A stretch of 64,000 bases of DNA from G963667675 sp965197565 (GCA_965197565.1 CBDANK010000004.1:558001-622000), one strand, 5' to 3'; positions 39,945-48,268 are shown, counted from the stretch's first letter. The notes: generated by a model not told the origin, from the letters alone. Numbers and translations are program-made.

Positions 39945-40871
39945 TCAAAAATCCGGGCGGCTGCCCTTCGCCGGCCAAAGCGGGTAAACCCCCTGCCCAA
40001 TACATGAGGCAGGCACTCCGGAACTTTCTGCCGGGCTCTTGGCCGGAGTTATGGCTTTACGGGCTATAATCTCTCCATGTGCGATGGCGCAAATCGCTCC
40101 GGGATGGTCCTTCCACTTGTCATAGGCGATGCGTATGTCGTCGCACAGCTTTCTGGTCGACGCCCCGTACTTTATTGCTGCTTCCGTGATTTCGGGCCCC
40201 AAGAACCACTTATTGGCGAAGGCGTAGACGAAAGCGACGCCTTCGGGTGTGCTGTAGGTGTCGAAAGAAGCAGTTGCACAGATGTCCGTAAACCCGGCCT
40301 TGACGAAATGGAGCTTCATATCCTTTCCCATCTGGGGATGGCCGTCGTCGGCTGCGATGAGGTCTTCGAACATATCCCACGCTTTTCGGATAACGCCGAA
40401 ATCGGGATGGGTGAAGGATGACTCGCCAATCATTTCGCGGCTGGAGACGATGCCGCCGGGCTTCAAGACCCGCTTCACCTCGGTTAGTACCGCGTGGGTA
40501 TCCGGAATGTGCATGAGAACGTTATGGCAGTGGGCGACGTCGAAGAAGTCGTCTTCAAAGGGAAGAGCAGTCACGTCGCCAACGTGGAATGTTGCGTTGT
40601 CGTATCCACCCGCCTCGACGACAGACCGCGCCAGGCTAATCTGCGACTCCTCCATGTCGATGCCGTGCAGCTCACCGGGTTCTATCGCTTCGGCCAGACC
40701 GACCGAAATGGTGCCCGGTCCACAACCAAAGTCGAGAACACGAAGGCCGGGCTTGAGATATGGGAGCAGATGTGCGGCGTGGGTCCTTGCGGTATATCGC
40801 TTGAGAGCCTCGAGAAATTCTTCACTGAAACCCATTGTGTAATCGGGTGTTGCCGATGCCGGGTCAGTCAT
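39945..40871 (-). CDS. SAM-dependent class I methyltransferase
   Basis: I start at the ATG at 40871 because GGGAGGAG lies nine bases before it. The open frame extends 32 codons further up, into the operator. The 308-residue product has the Rossmann methyltransferase core: motif I VLDFGCGPGTISVGLAE (about 43-59), acidic motif II GIDMEESQ, motif III VGDVTALPFEDDFFDVAHC (about 93-111) and IPD motif, with the C-terminal half probably binding substrate. It resembles UbiE/Methyltransf_11-type small-molecule enzymes. The acceptor is unknown. Probably regulated by the MarR gene next to it. Confidence 0.85.
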   Translation of the reverse strand: MTDPASATPDYTMGFSEEFLEALKRYTARTHAAHLLPYLKPGLRVLDFGCGPGTISVGLAEAIEPGELHGIDMEESQISLARSVVEAGGYDNATFHVGDVTALPFEDDFFDVAHCHNVLMHIPDTHAVLTEVKRVLKPGGIVSSREMIGESSFTHPDFGVIRKAWDMFEDLIAADDGHPQMGKDMKLHFVKAGFTDICATASFDTYSTPEGVAFVYAFANKWFLGPEITEAAIKYGASTRKLCDDIRIAYDKWKDHPGAICAIAHGEIIARKAITPAKSPAESSGVPASCIGQGVYPLWPAKGSRPDF

Positions 40872-40915
40872 CGTCGAAGGCTCCTCCCTGCGTCGGCGGT
40901 CTACCATTAAGCCGG

Positions 40916-40943
40916 ACTTTGTACAAAGTATAGACAAAGTACG
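40916..40943. promoter_or_regulatory. Palindromic operator before the methyltransferase
   Basis: ACTTTGTACAAAGT is a perfect 14-bp palindrome at 40916-40929. A further ACAAAGT half-site lies at 40934-40940, one helical turn (11 bp) from the second arm. On the minus strand TATACT overlaps this array, placing it on the -10 region. Typical of MarR-type control. Confidence 0.6.
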
Positions 40944-40989
40944 AAATACGCCGAGAATTTGTACCACGTTCTAGGTAGTTAGGCAAGCA

Positions 40990-41465
40990 CCGGGACAGGA
41001 TTCGTCATGGCAATCGCAGCCCAATCCATAAGTAGCCAGGTCCGCCAAACTGGACAAAATCAATAACCTTTACGCTAAGGTTCAGGTTGAGCGTGTAGGA
41101 GGGTATTTACACCCGCTTTGTTCAGCCCAAGGACGCCCACCCTTCGGACCAAGGCATGAGCAAAGCCCCGGAAAATCCCCCTTAATCCCCCTTTACGAAA
41201 GGGGGAGACAGGCGAAGCCCCCACCCTGGGTCATTCCGAACGCAGCGCAGCCCTTCGGCTGCGCTCAGGATAAACTCTGTGAGGAATCTCAAACCTATGT
41301 CAGCAAGCACTGGCTCTGTAGCTGGACCGACGTGACGACTCTGGCCCAACGCCTTAGATTCCTCACTCCGGTCGGAATGACAAGCTGAGCCGGGTGGAAT
41401 CACTGCGGCCTTGCGAAGGCCACGTAAGGGGATGAAAATGGCCTATTTTCATAACAATGACAAGT
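40990..41465. repeat. Intergenic block of repeat families C, B and D
   Basis: 41165-41225 is part of family C (CCCCCTTTACGAAAGGGGGA). 41225-41390 is an inverted family B copy. 41405-41465 is an inverted family D copy (AAAATGGCCTATTTTCATAA). Nothing gene-like is seen from 40990 to 41640. Confidence 0.7.
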
Positions 41466-41501
41466 TGAGCGACCAGTTCGCAAAGGTCTCGTTTCGGAGT
41501 C

Positions 41502-41644
41502 AGGGCATGTGCAAAGTCCCTTCTCCCCTGGGGAGAAGGTTAGGATGAGGGGAAGCCTTCACACCAAACATGGCTGCTACACCGGGAACGGCCCTCACCC
41601 TGGCCCTCTCCCTTTGGGAGAGGGGACGACTTTGCACATGCCCT
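41502..41644. mobile_element. 143-bp inverted-repeat element inserted in the hsdR remnant
   Basis: Perfect 17-bp terminal inverted repeats, AGGGCATGTGCAAAGTC and GACTTTGCACATGCCCT. The interior has CTCCCCTGGGGAGAAGG and CTCTCCCTTTGGGAGAGG hairpins and no gene. The ends resemble those of family C (GGGCTTGTGCAAAGTC), so the same mobilising machinery may recognise both. It abuts the truncated end of the restriction gene. Confidence 0.65.
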
Positions 41645-42242
41645 GCATCAGCGCGTGGCCCCGCATCGGCTTGTCCAGGTACATGGTGTGCAGGCTTGGC
41701 GCATCGAAGCCAGTCAGCCACATACTGCGCCCACTTGGTCTTCAGCCGTTCCTTGCGCTCAATCTCCTCGCCCTCGGTGCCTCCTCGAAGTCGGGGTTCT
41801 TCAGTTCGATGATGCCCAGGGGCAGGCCGTTGAGGAACAGCACGATGTCGGGGCGGCGGGTGTTCCGGTTCTCGGTGACGGTGAACTGGTTGACCGCCAG
41901 CCATTCATTGGCCGCCCAGTCGCCGAAGTCAATAACCCGGGCCTGCTCGCCCCGGATGGTCCCGTCGCCGGACCGGTACTCCACGGTCACCCCGGCCACC
42001 AGCACCCGGTGGAAGGAACGGTTGCGGGCTTCCAGCGTCGCCCCTTCGGTGTGAGTCAGCTTGCGGAGGGCGTCTTCAAGGGCCAATGATGGCAGGGACG
42101 GGTTGAGTTTGGAGATGGCATCCCGCAGCCGCCGCTCCAAGACCACCTGGCCGTAGTCGACCCGCTCCGCCCCGGGGGTGTCCAGGGCAATGTCGGGGGT
42201 AGTGAGCCATTCCAGGGTGGTGGATTCGGAGAGAGTGGTCAT
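41645..42242 (-). pseudogene. Type I restriction subunit HsdR remnant
   Basis: The N-terminal 145 residues are sound: LEWLTTPDIALDTPGAERVD, ARVIDFGDWAANEWLAVNQF, and RPDIVLFLNGLPLGIIELKN, the PD-ExK nuclease core of the HsdR family. Then the frame shifts, the whole helicase is missing, and only the late motif LTGFDAPSLHTMYLDKPMRG-HALMQG is left before the inverted-repeat element. It is a different HsdR type from the gene at 49784. Its ATG overlaps the stop of the DUF1829 gene by four bases, showing that the two were one operon. Confidence 0.8.
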
Positions 42243-43003
42243 GCCGCTAATTCCTCGCGGATCTGCTCCCGTTCGGACCAGATTACCGGGCGGACTTGAT
42301 AACTTCGCATGGCTTCCAGTACGTTCGGCGGGACCATACGTTCGGAGTCGTTCAGGATAGCGTAGGCGCGCGCTCCTTCAGGCCTCACTTCCCTGATATC
42401 AATCCAGGAAAAGGCAGCTATCTGCGCTTGCTCACGAGTGGGACGGTTGATAGTGCGCAGAATACGCTCGGGCTGCTCGGTGGACTTTGGAATGCTGAAC
42501 TGAAACAGATGGTCGTAGCCGCTAGCTCCGGTGAATTTGGCGTTAGGAACATACCTGATTTGGGATAGTTCCAGCCAATTAACTACATCCTCGTAAAACA
42601 GATTTTCGACTCGAGGTTGGGCCAGGTAGAAAAGGTCGTTGACGGCGAGCATGGCTTGCAGCAGGTTATGCTTACGCCGGGCGAAGCTCTCCCTAGAAAC
42701 GTGCACTTGTAGTGCGTTTCCTACCTGCTGCACCCCAAAGCCGTTGAGGGTTACGGCAAGGAGGCCCAAGCGATGCTTCCCCTCCAACCGGCAACCTGAT
42801 TGTTCCAAGTCGTCAAGTATGTAACCATCATCAGTGAGCAGGAAACCACCGTTGGACCGCCTAGCATATATCTGCAAAAGGTCGTTATGGCGGTCCATAT
42901 AAGGGGTCGTAATCTCTATCCAGTCATTTACTTGCCGGAGGGTCGTCTTATCCCGCAGCCAAGTTTGATATTGTTCCAGGAGGCTCTGAATTTCATCAAT
43001 CAT
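42239..43003 (-). CDS. DUF1828/DUF1829-domain protein in a type I restriction operon
   Basis: A 254-residue protein matching the DUF1828 (N-terminal, LTDDGYILDDLEQSG) plus DUF1829 (C-terminal) arrangement. GFLLTDDGY at about 53-61 and VNWLELSQIRYVPNAKFTG at about 140-158 are typical. It overlaps both neighbours by four bases (ATGA), so it is strictly cotranslated with the DUF6978-like gene and the hsdR remnant. The family is known from phage- and restriction-associated loci, but its activity is undefined. Confidence 0.8.
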   Translation of the reverse strand: MIDEIQSLLEQYQTWLRDKTTLRQVNDWIEITTPYMDRHNDLLQIYARRSNGGFLLTDDGYILDDLEQSGCRLEGKHRLGLLAVTLNGFGVQQVGNALQVHVSRESFARRKHNLLQAMLAVNDLFYLAQPRVENLFYEDVVNWLELSQIRYVPNAKFTGASGYDHLFQFSIPKSTEQPERILRTINRPTREQAQIAAFSWIDIREVRPEGARAYAILNDSERMVPPNVLEAMRSYQVRPVIWSEREQIREELAA

Positions 43004-43449
43004 GTGGACAAACCCCTATTGATGTGGGGAGGCTCCACTATATTGCAAAATCGCAAGAAATCCTGAAAGGTATTCCAACGGTTGGATGCATCCGCAAAGT
43101 CACTTACCGGAAGGTCTTCGGCCCATTTGTCGCCGTAACCCTCGCGATATATGTGGATGTGAGGCGAGCCGATGGGCGTACCGTCCGGGTTCTCGTGAGG
43201 CCCGCCGCCGAAGCAAAGGCGTAGCAAAACAACCACCCGACGGGCACGATTTTGGTAAGAACCTTTGGCTAGATTAACTCTCCCTCGCCGTATGTCGAGA
43301 ACGAATTGCTCCCTACCATTTTTCGATACCAAGGGAATTGATAGTGCGCCTCCCATACCAGGGTAGGTCCATGTCGTTTCATCGACCCGATGTTTCTCTA
43401 ATGAACGTAACAAGTCCGCTTCCGACTGGCTCAAGTCATAGTTTGCCAC
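43000..43449 (-). CDS. DUF6978-like protein
   Basis: A 149-residue protein with the pattern FVLDIRRGRVNLAKGSYQNR (about 49-68) and GGPHENPDG...PHIHIYREGYGDKWA (about 82-111), which I associate with DUF6978, a small family often beside DUF1828/1829 proteins. Clustered His residues and an RR-R motif suggest a metal- or nucleic-acid-handling fold, unproven. It overlaps the next gene by ATGA. Confidence 0.7.
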   Translation of the reverse strand: MANYDLSQSEADLLRSLEKHRVDETTWTYPGMGGALSIPLVSKNGREQFVLDIRRGRVNLAKGSYQNRARRVVVLLRLCFGGGPHENPDGTPIGSPHIHIYREGYGDKWAEDLPVSDFADASNRWNTFQDFLRFCNIVEPPHINRGLST

Positions 43450-43640
43450 TCATAACCTCCCCCACCCTAACTTCCCCCGAAACCAGCTTCGGGAGCAACG
43501 CATCCTGTTGGGCGGCCAAGGCATGGGATTCCGTTTGTTCCGTACACCCTGTACGGCCCTGTCGAAGTTTGGTAGCTGCGAAGGGATTTACCATGATACG
43601 CACCAAGGCAGCGTCCAAGTCTTCGTCCGTTCTGAGTGGG
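43436..43640 (-). pseudogene. HsdS remnant upstream of the DUF6978/DUF1829 genes
   Basis: Two frames each hold a piece: one has STGPYRVYGTNGI, the start of a specificity-subunit recognition domain, the other ALAAQQDALLPKLVSGEVRV, its final conserved helix. The middle is deleted. The residue shows that the minus-strand genes were hsdS-DUF6978-DUF1829-hsdR. Confidence 0.7.
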
Positions 43641-43929
43641 TTTATTCTGCTCGTAAACCCACTTGCTCAGCATCTATGCCGGGAGGCAGTGAAGATTGAT
43701 ATGATACTGCGTCAAAGAAACATAGAACAAATAGAGGGCCCTCACCGAAGTTGAGGCGCCGCTGCCGTCTCCGCGCCGACTTGACCAAGTGGTCCGGTTG
43801 GTGGAGGCGTCGGAGGAAGTCTACACTTCCGCTGTTCAGGCCGCCAAGCTGCGGCGGGGGCGATACGTGACTCGGTGATCCAGGAGATAGTCGCTGAGAG
43901 CGCCAGCCAGCGAATTTAAGGAGAGACTA

Positions 43930-44113
43930 ATGTCGCTAACCAAACAAGAACTGGAGTCCAAGCTGTGGCAGCCCGGCCAACCGGGAGCGCATCATCCGCA
44001 GCCTGGTCAACCATTTCAGCGGCTTGGCCCAACTGCGCGAGGCCGAGCGGCGGCGGGACGAAGCGGTAGCCAGGATGGACGAGTTGCTGGCGGAGATGGG
44101 GTATGCCCGGTAG
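43930..44113 (+). pseudogene. HsdM remnant with large internal deletion
   Basis: Begins MSLTKQELESKLWQ, the first residues of type I methyltransferase subunits. Within a few bases it jumps to a different frame reading NRERIIRSLVNHFSGLAQLR and a coiled-coil end finishing MDELLAEMGYAR, typical of HsdM C-termini. The entire SAM-binding and NPPF domain is gone. The junction contains GGCCAAC, which could be a short homology used for the deletion (LWQAAN is the usual continuation). There is no intact hsdM in the window. The 180 bases before it hold no supported gene. Confidence 0.7.
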
Positions 44114-44119
44114 TATTCT

Positions 44120-44145
44120 GACCATGGTCGTGACCATGGTACAAT
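44120..44145 (+). promoter_or_regulatory. Operator/promoter of the Phd-PIN module
   Basis: GACCATGGTC and GACCATGGTA, two near-palindromes 12 bp apart, with TACAAT overlapping the second. Antitoxin autorepression at such paired sites is common. Confidence 0.6.
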
Positions 44146-44177
44146 AGGCCCAGTATCAGGGATAAAGGGGTGGCAAT

Positions 44178-44480
44178 ATGGCGACTGATATGGACAGACC
44201 CAACGGCCCCCGGACCATCAAGGCCTCCGAGTTCAAGGCCAAGTGCTTGAAGCTCATGGACGAGGTGGCGGAAAACGGCGAAGAAATTGTAATCACCAAG
44301 AACGGCCGCCCGACGGCCAAGCTGGTTGCCTACTGGGAAAAACCCAGGAGTTTCTTCGCAGACGACTCTCAGAGGTATCCCTTCATCAAGGAGGTGAGCG
44401 AAGCCCTTGACCGGGGTGAAGGCGCCGAGGTTGTATGGGAGGCTGCACGCGGCCTGATAGACGGCCAACCATGCTCCTGA
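44178..44480 (+). CDS. Phd/YefM-type antitoxin
   Basis: A 100-residue protein. N-terminal Phd/YefM domain: TIKASEFKAKCLKLMDEVAE, then the EEIVITKNGRPTAKLVAYWE strand pair that forms the dimeric DNA-binding fold. The C-terminal half should wrap the toxin. It overlaps the PIN toxin start by 10 bases and has paired palindromes at its promoter, so it likely binds and represses its own operon. Confidence 0.9.
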   Translation: MATDMDRPNGPRTIKASEFKAKCLKLMDEVAENGEEIVITKNGRPTAKLVAYWEKPRSFFADDSQRYPFIKEVSEALDRGEGAEVVWEAARGLIDGQPCS

Positions 44481-44869
44481 TCGATACCCATGTGCTGATA
44501 TGGCTGCGGAGCCTCGACCACAGGCTGGGAGCAAACGCGAGGCAAGTTATCGATGCAGCCTGGGAATCCGGCGAGGTCTGCGTGTCCGCCTTCAGCTTTT
44601 GGGAGTTGGCTATGCTGTCGGCAAAAGGGCGCGCTCATCTGTCCGAGGATGTATTGCTCTGGCGTCGGGAACTTCTTGGCTACGGGCTTCTGGAGATTCC
44701 CGTCGATGGCGAGATAGGAATCCATGCCAACGGCCTCTTGGATTTTCACTCCGACCCTGCCGACCGCATCATCGTCGCCACCGCACTGGGCGGACACCGG
44801 CTCCTGACTTCGAACGCCCGTATCCTCGCCTGGAACGGCAACCTGGACCGGCTGGACGCCAGGGAGTAA
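44471..44869 (+). CDS. PIN-domain toxin (VapC-like)
   Basis: A 132-residue protein from the ATG at 44471. The PIN nuclease acidic residues are present: Asp in MLLIDTHVLIW, Glu in SFWELAML, and the Asp pair in HSDPADRIIVATA. VapC-type enzymes cut tRNA or rRNA. The preceding antitoxin overlaps its start. The pair appears intact and sits right after the hsdM remnant. Confidence 0.9.
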   Translation: MLLIDTHVLIWLRSLDHRLGANARQVIDAAWESGEVCVSAFSFWELAMLSAKGRAHLSEDVLLWRRELLGYGLLEIPVDGEIGIHANGLLDFHSDPADRIIVATALGGHRLLTSNARILAWNGNLDRLDARE

Positions 44870-44902
44870 TGCGGACTCCGGGAGAGAAACCGAGAACCAC
44901 GA

Positions 44903-45097
44903 ATGTCAATCGAGGAGGCCATGGTATTCTATTTCCACTGGCCCGACTTGGACGAAGACCTCAGTATAGAGGGGCTGCTGGCCGGCTGGCCTTCCCGCGA
45001 AAGCCACAGGTCTTTCAAAAGGTGGCTGGAAGCCAAGCGGGCCGGCCTCCCGGTTACCATCCACGAAATACCTCCCGCCTCGACGGAAGAGGTCTAA
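44903..45097 (+). CDS. Small protein of the restriction operon
   Basis: A 64-residue protein: FYFHWPDLDEDLSIEGLLAG, then SRESHRSFKRWLEAKRAG. I do not recognise a named family. Its stop overlaps the ATG of the hsdS 5' fragment (TAATG), the tight coupling seen in hsd operons, so it is probably a native operon member rather than a passenger. Confidence 0.55.
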   Translation: MSIEEAMVFYFHWPDLDEDLSIEGLLAGWPSRESHRSFKRWLEAKRAGLPVTIHEIPPASTEEV

Positions 45098-45174
45098 TGA
45101 AACGATCCCGCGGGCACGATGAGGTCCCCAAGGGCTGGCGGCTATCAGGGGACGTGGCGGATGCCAAAAGTTAG
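45097..45174 (+). pseudogene. Truncated copy of the hsdS 5' end
   Basis: A 25-codon frame whose EVPKGWRLSGDVADA matches the start of the intact-length hsdS (QIPKGWQLVRLGDVAA at 45613). It ends where the hicA gene begins. Its ATG is coupled to the preceding stop as a real hsdS would be. Thus the hicAB module separates an old hsdS start from the present one. Confidence 0.6.
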
Positions 45175-45349
45175 GGACGCCATCCGCTTGGTGGAACGGG
45201 ACGGTTGGCGGCTGGTTCGGACTCGTGGGAGCCACCGGGTGTACAAGCACCCTGAGAAGCCCGGCATCGTCGTCATCGCCGGGCATCCGGGGGTGGATGT
45301 GCCCCGAGGAACATGGAACGAAATCCTGAAGCAAGCAAGTCTAAAGTGA
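45161..45349 (+). CDS. HicA-type mRNA interferase toxin
   Basis: A 62-residue protein from the ATG at 45161. Full HicA pattern: VRDAIRLVERDGWRLVRTRG, SHRVYKHP with the catalytic His, then VVIAGHPGVDVPRGTWNEIL and a closing helix. HicA folds as a small double-stranded-RNA-binding domain and cuts mRNA. HicB follows 12 bases later. Confidence 0.9.
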   Translation: MPKVRDAIRLVERDGWRLVRTRGSHRVYKHPEKPGIVVIAGHPGVDVPRGTWNEILKQASLK

Positions 45350-45361
45350 GGTGGAATTAGT

Positions 45362-45571
45362 ATGAAATACGCAGTCATCATTGAGAAGGGACTGACCAGC
45401 TGTGGGGCCCAGGTGCCTGACTTGCCCGGCTGCGTGGCCGCCGCAGAAACTAGAGAGGAAGTATGCGCCCTCATCCGTGAGGCAATCGAACTCTACGTTG
45501 AAGCACTGGTAGAAGAGGGTCTGCCAGTCCCGGAACCCCAGTCCTACGAACTGGTTGAAGTAGCAACTTAG
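45362..45571 (+). CDS. HicB-type antitoxin
   Basis: A 69-residue short HicB: KYAVIIEKGLTSCGAQVPDL, PGCVAAAETREEVCALIREA. It is the partner of the HicA encoded just before it, and the order hicA-hicB is the classical one. The next gene (hsdS) starts 26 bases later. Intact. Confidence 0.9.
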   Translation: MKYAVIIEKGLTSCGAQVPDLPGCVAAAETREEVCALIREAIELYVEALVEEGLPVPEPQSYELVEVAT

Positions 45572-45597
45572 CCTTCGCCAATGGTCTGAGTGAGTTG

Positions 45598-46881
45598 ATG
45601 CCGAACAACCCGCAAATACCCAAAGGCTGGCAGTTGGTCCGGCTGGGGGACGTGGCCGCGATTGTAACTGGAAGCACACCGCCTCGTGAAATCAGCGAAT
45701 ATTACGGTGGCAACGTCCCTTGGGTAAAGCCTTCAGACCTAGCCTCGGGCCGACTTGTAAATTCTTCCGAAGAGTATCTGACCGAGGCGGGTGTAGCGGT
45801 TTCAAGGCAAGTCTCTGAAAGCGCTGTCTTGGTATCTTGCATCGGTACTATAGGTGAAGTCGCTATTTCGAGGGTACCATTATGTTTCAATCAGCAAATT
45901 AACGCACTTATTTCCTATGGTGCGGTGTTACCGTCATTTCTGTATTGGGCGTGTAACCATAAAGCTAGTTACTTGCGTTCAATCGCGGCAAAGACAGCAG
46001 TACCAATTTTGAATAAGACCGTGTTTTCTACTGTTCCCATCCTCCTCCCGCCTCTGCCGGAGCAGCGGGCCATCGCCGCCGTGCTTGACTCCATTGACGA
46101 CGCCATCGAGGGCGCCGAGGCGGTCATCGCCGCCACCGAGTAACTGCGCGACTCTCTGCTCCATGACCTGCTCACCCGCGGCGTCCCCGGCTGGCACACG
46201 GAATGGAAGGACGCGCCGGGCCTCGGCACCATCCCGGCGGAGTGGGAGGTGGTGCAGCTGGGGGAGGGTACTACCCATGTTGGGAGCGGTGTTACTCCCA
46301 GAGGCGGCAAATCAGCCTACACTGCATCTGGGATAATGTTCTTGAGATCGCAGAACGTCCACTTCGATGGCCTGAGATTGGAGGACGTGGTCTACATTCC
46401 GCCAGAAATAGATGATGCGATGCGTAGGTCGAGAGTGCAGCCGGACGACGTGCTGTTGAACATCACTGGAGCATCAATTGGTCGTTGCACTGTAGCCCCT
46501 TACGACATAGGGAAGGCAAACGTGAATCAACACGTCTGCATTATTCGAACAACCTCAGGATTGAACCCTCGTTTTGTGTGGAAGTGGCTAAGCACTCCTC
46601 GTTCCCAACGCGAAATTGATGACATTCAGACGGGCCAAAGTCGCCAAGGGTTGAACTACCAGCAGGTTCGGCAACTGACAATTGCTCGCCCTTCACGAAC
46701 GGAACAGGACTCCGTAGTTGAGATACTGAACGGGGTGGATGTGACACTTGCGCGGACGCGAACTGAGCGGGATGGATTACAATTGTTGAAAGATTCGACC
46801 GCTGATGCGCTGCTGACCGGACGGGTGCGCTTATGCCAACAGCTCTGCCAACAAGCTGTCTTCTCCGAAAGGTTGAAGTGA
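45598..46881 (+). pseudogene. Type I restriction specificity subunit HsdS with an internal stop
   Basis: It has two target-recognition domains. TRD1 starts IPKGWQLVRLGDVAAIVTGS, and its spacer helix ends PLPEQRAIAAVLDSIDDAIE. TRD2 starts IPAEWEVVQLGEGTTHVGSG and ends with a helix at LLKDSTADALLTGRVRL. At 46141-46143 a TAA replaces what should be a CAA (Gln) between AVIAATE and LRDSLLHDLLTRG, in the same frame. Either a nonsense mutation split it, or it is made as two half-subunits; a GTG at 46249 could restart translation. The TIR gene follows one base after its stop. Confidence 0.85.
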
Positions 46882-46882
46882 G

Positions 46883-48139
46883 ATGACCTATTTCCACGTC
46901 GTGATAACGACAAAGCAGGATACTAATAGCCGAGAAACCAGATTTGACCTCGACTATGAGCAACTCGAGGAACGATTTCTTGCGCCGTATCGGGAGGGGA
47001 GGCCAGTAACCATTCGTGGGAAATCAATATCTGTGGACGACTTAGAACGAATCAGCATATATGAAACTGAGGAAATGTCAGATTATTATTTGCCAATCGT
47101 GAAGAGCGAAAGGGAACAACATCCCAACATTGTGGACCTTACACCTTTGTCATGGGGCGTCCTCGGGAAAGCCAAGAATGTGACAGACCAATTCATAACA
47201 GGGCATCCAGGATGGGAGTTGGAAAACGATTCCTATAGCACCCAAGATCTCCGACCTGCAACTGACGCTCGGGGGGTCTTTGTGGTTCACGGGAGAAACT
47301 TAGCATCTCGTAATGCCCTGTTTGAATTTCTCAGAGTGATTGATCTGCATCCTCTTGAGTGGTCCGAGGCAGTTACTGCTACGGGCAAGCCGTCACCTTA
47401 TATTGGGGAAGTACTGGATGCAGCCTTTTCTAAGGCGCACGCAGTTATAGTTCTCTTTACACCAGACGATGAAGCCCGCCTCAGGCAAGAATTTAGGAAA
47501 GATAATGAGCCGCCTCACGAAACCGAGCTAACAGGTCAAGCTCGCCCCAACGTTTTGTTTGAAGCAGGAATGGCAATGGGGCGGCATCCAGACTGGACTA
47601 TCCTTGTAGAACTTGGCAGTTTGCGGCCATTCACCGATGTTGCCGGGCTCCACGTCATACGCATGGATGACTCATCCCAACGTCGGCAAGAGTTAGCGCA
47701 CCGGCTACGGACCGCTGGCTGTCCCATTAAACTGGAAGGCACAGACTGGCACACCGCCGGGGATTTTGAATCGGCTGTGAAAGTAAACAATGAGATGCCG
47801 TTAGAACTGGAGACCGTCGTTGCACCAGCACTTTTTGACAACAAGCAGCCAATGGCTTCCGAGGATGCGAAGCATCTCCTAGTGGAGGCAGTAGAGGACG
47901 CAAAAAGAGGGGGACAAGGTGCCATCGTCAAAAGGAAGACTTTGGGAGGTACCTTTATCGAAACTAATGGAAAGAGCTTCGGAGACCCTGGAAAACGCCG
48001 TTCTATCGCAAGATGGGAATCGGCTATCGAGGAACTGCTCATTCTACGCTTCATAGAAGATCCTACCGGCAAAGATAGCTTTTTCCAAGTAACACACAAA
48101 GGGTTTGAAGCTGTAGAGAGCCAAGTGAAGCCCGAGTAA
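46883..48139 (+). CDS. TIR-like (CAP12/Pycsar-type) effector with C-terminal winged-helix-like domain
   Basis: 418 residues, intact. Residues 1-125 form a sensor-like N-terminus of unknown fold. About 132-275 is a TIR-like domain: VFVVHGRNLASRNALFEFLR, SPYIGEVLDAAFSKAHAVIV, LFTPDDEARLR and RPNVLFEAGMAMGR, with Glu in the FEAG motif as candidate catalytic residue for NAD cleavage. The C-terminal 95 residues look like a winged helix (ARWESAIEELLILRFIE, FFQVTHKGFEAVES). It is coupled to hsdS (one base between), so it is embedded in the restriction operon. Likely an abortive-infection NADase or nucleotide sensor. Confidence 0.85.
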   Translation: MTYFHVVITTKQDTNSRETRFDLDYEQLEERFLAPYREGRPVTIRGKSISVDDLERISIYETEEMSDYYLPIVKSEREQHPNIVDLTPLSWGVLGKAKNVTDQFITGHPGWELENDSYSTQDLRPATDARGVFVVHGRNLASRNALFEFLRVIDLHPLEWSEAVTATGKPSPYIGEVLDAAFSKAHAVIVLFTPDDEARLRQEFRKDNEPPHETELTGQARPNVLFEAGMAMGRHPDWTILVELGSLRPFTDVAGLHVIRMDDSSQRRQELAHRLRTAGCPIKLEGTDWHTAGDFESAVKVNNEMPLELETVVAPALFDNKQPMASEDAKHLLVEAVEDAKRGGQGAIVKRKTLGGTFIETNGKSFGDPGKRRSIARWESAIEELLILRFIEDPTGKDSFFQVTHKGFEAVESQVKPE

Positions 48140-48166
48140 ATTTCTCGGATCTCGCCTAAAGCAAAA

Positions 48167-48253
48167 GTGAGCGAGTCAACATCGTCGAAGCTGAACGAGT
48201 ACAGCCACGCCGAGGACCTGGCCCGGCGGTTGCTGGAGCGGCTGTGGGAGTAA
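48167..48253 (+). pseudogene. Truncated copy of the hsdR 5' end, number 1
   Basis: A 28-codon frame from GTG with SKLNEYSHAEDLARRLLERL, near-identical in DNA to the start of hsdR at 49784 (AKLNEFNHAEAPARRLLERL). It ends in TAA and is followed 15 bases later by the MntA gene. Confidence 0.8.
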
Positions 48254-48268
48254 CTATGGAGAAGCCCA

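Noticed and set aside
44500..45174. Long plus-strand frame across PIN toxin and following genes
   Set aside because: Shadow frame; the PIN, 64-residue, hsdS-fragment and HicA frames each have motifs or coupled starts.
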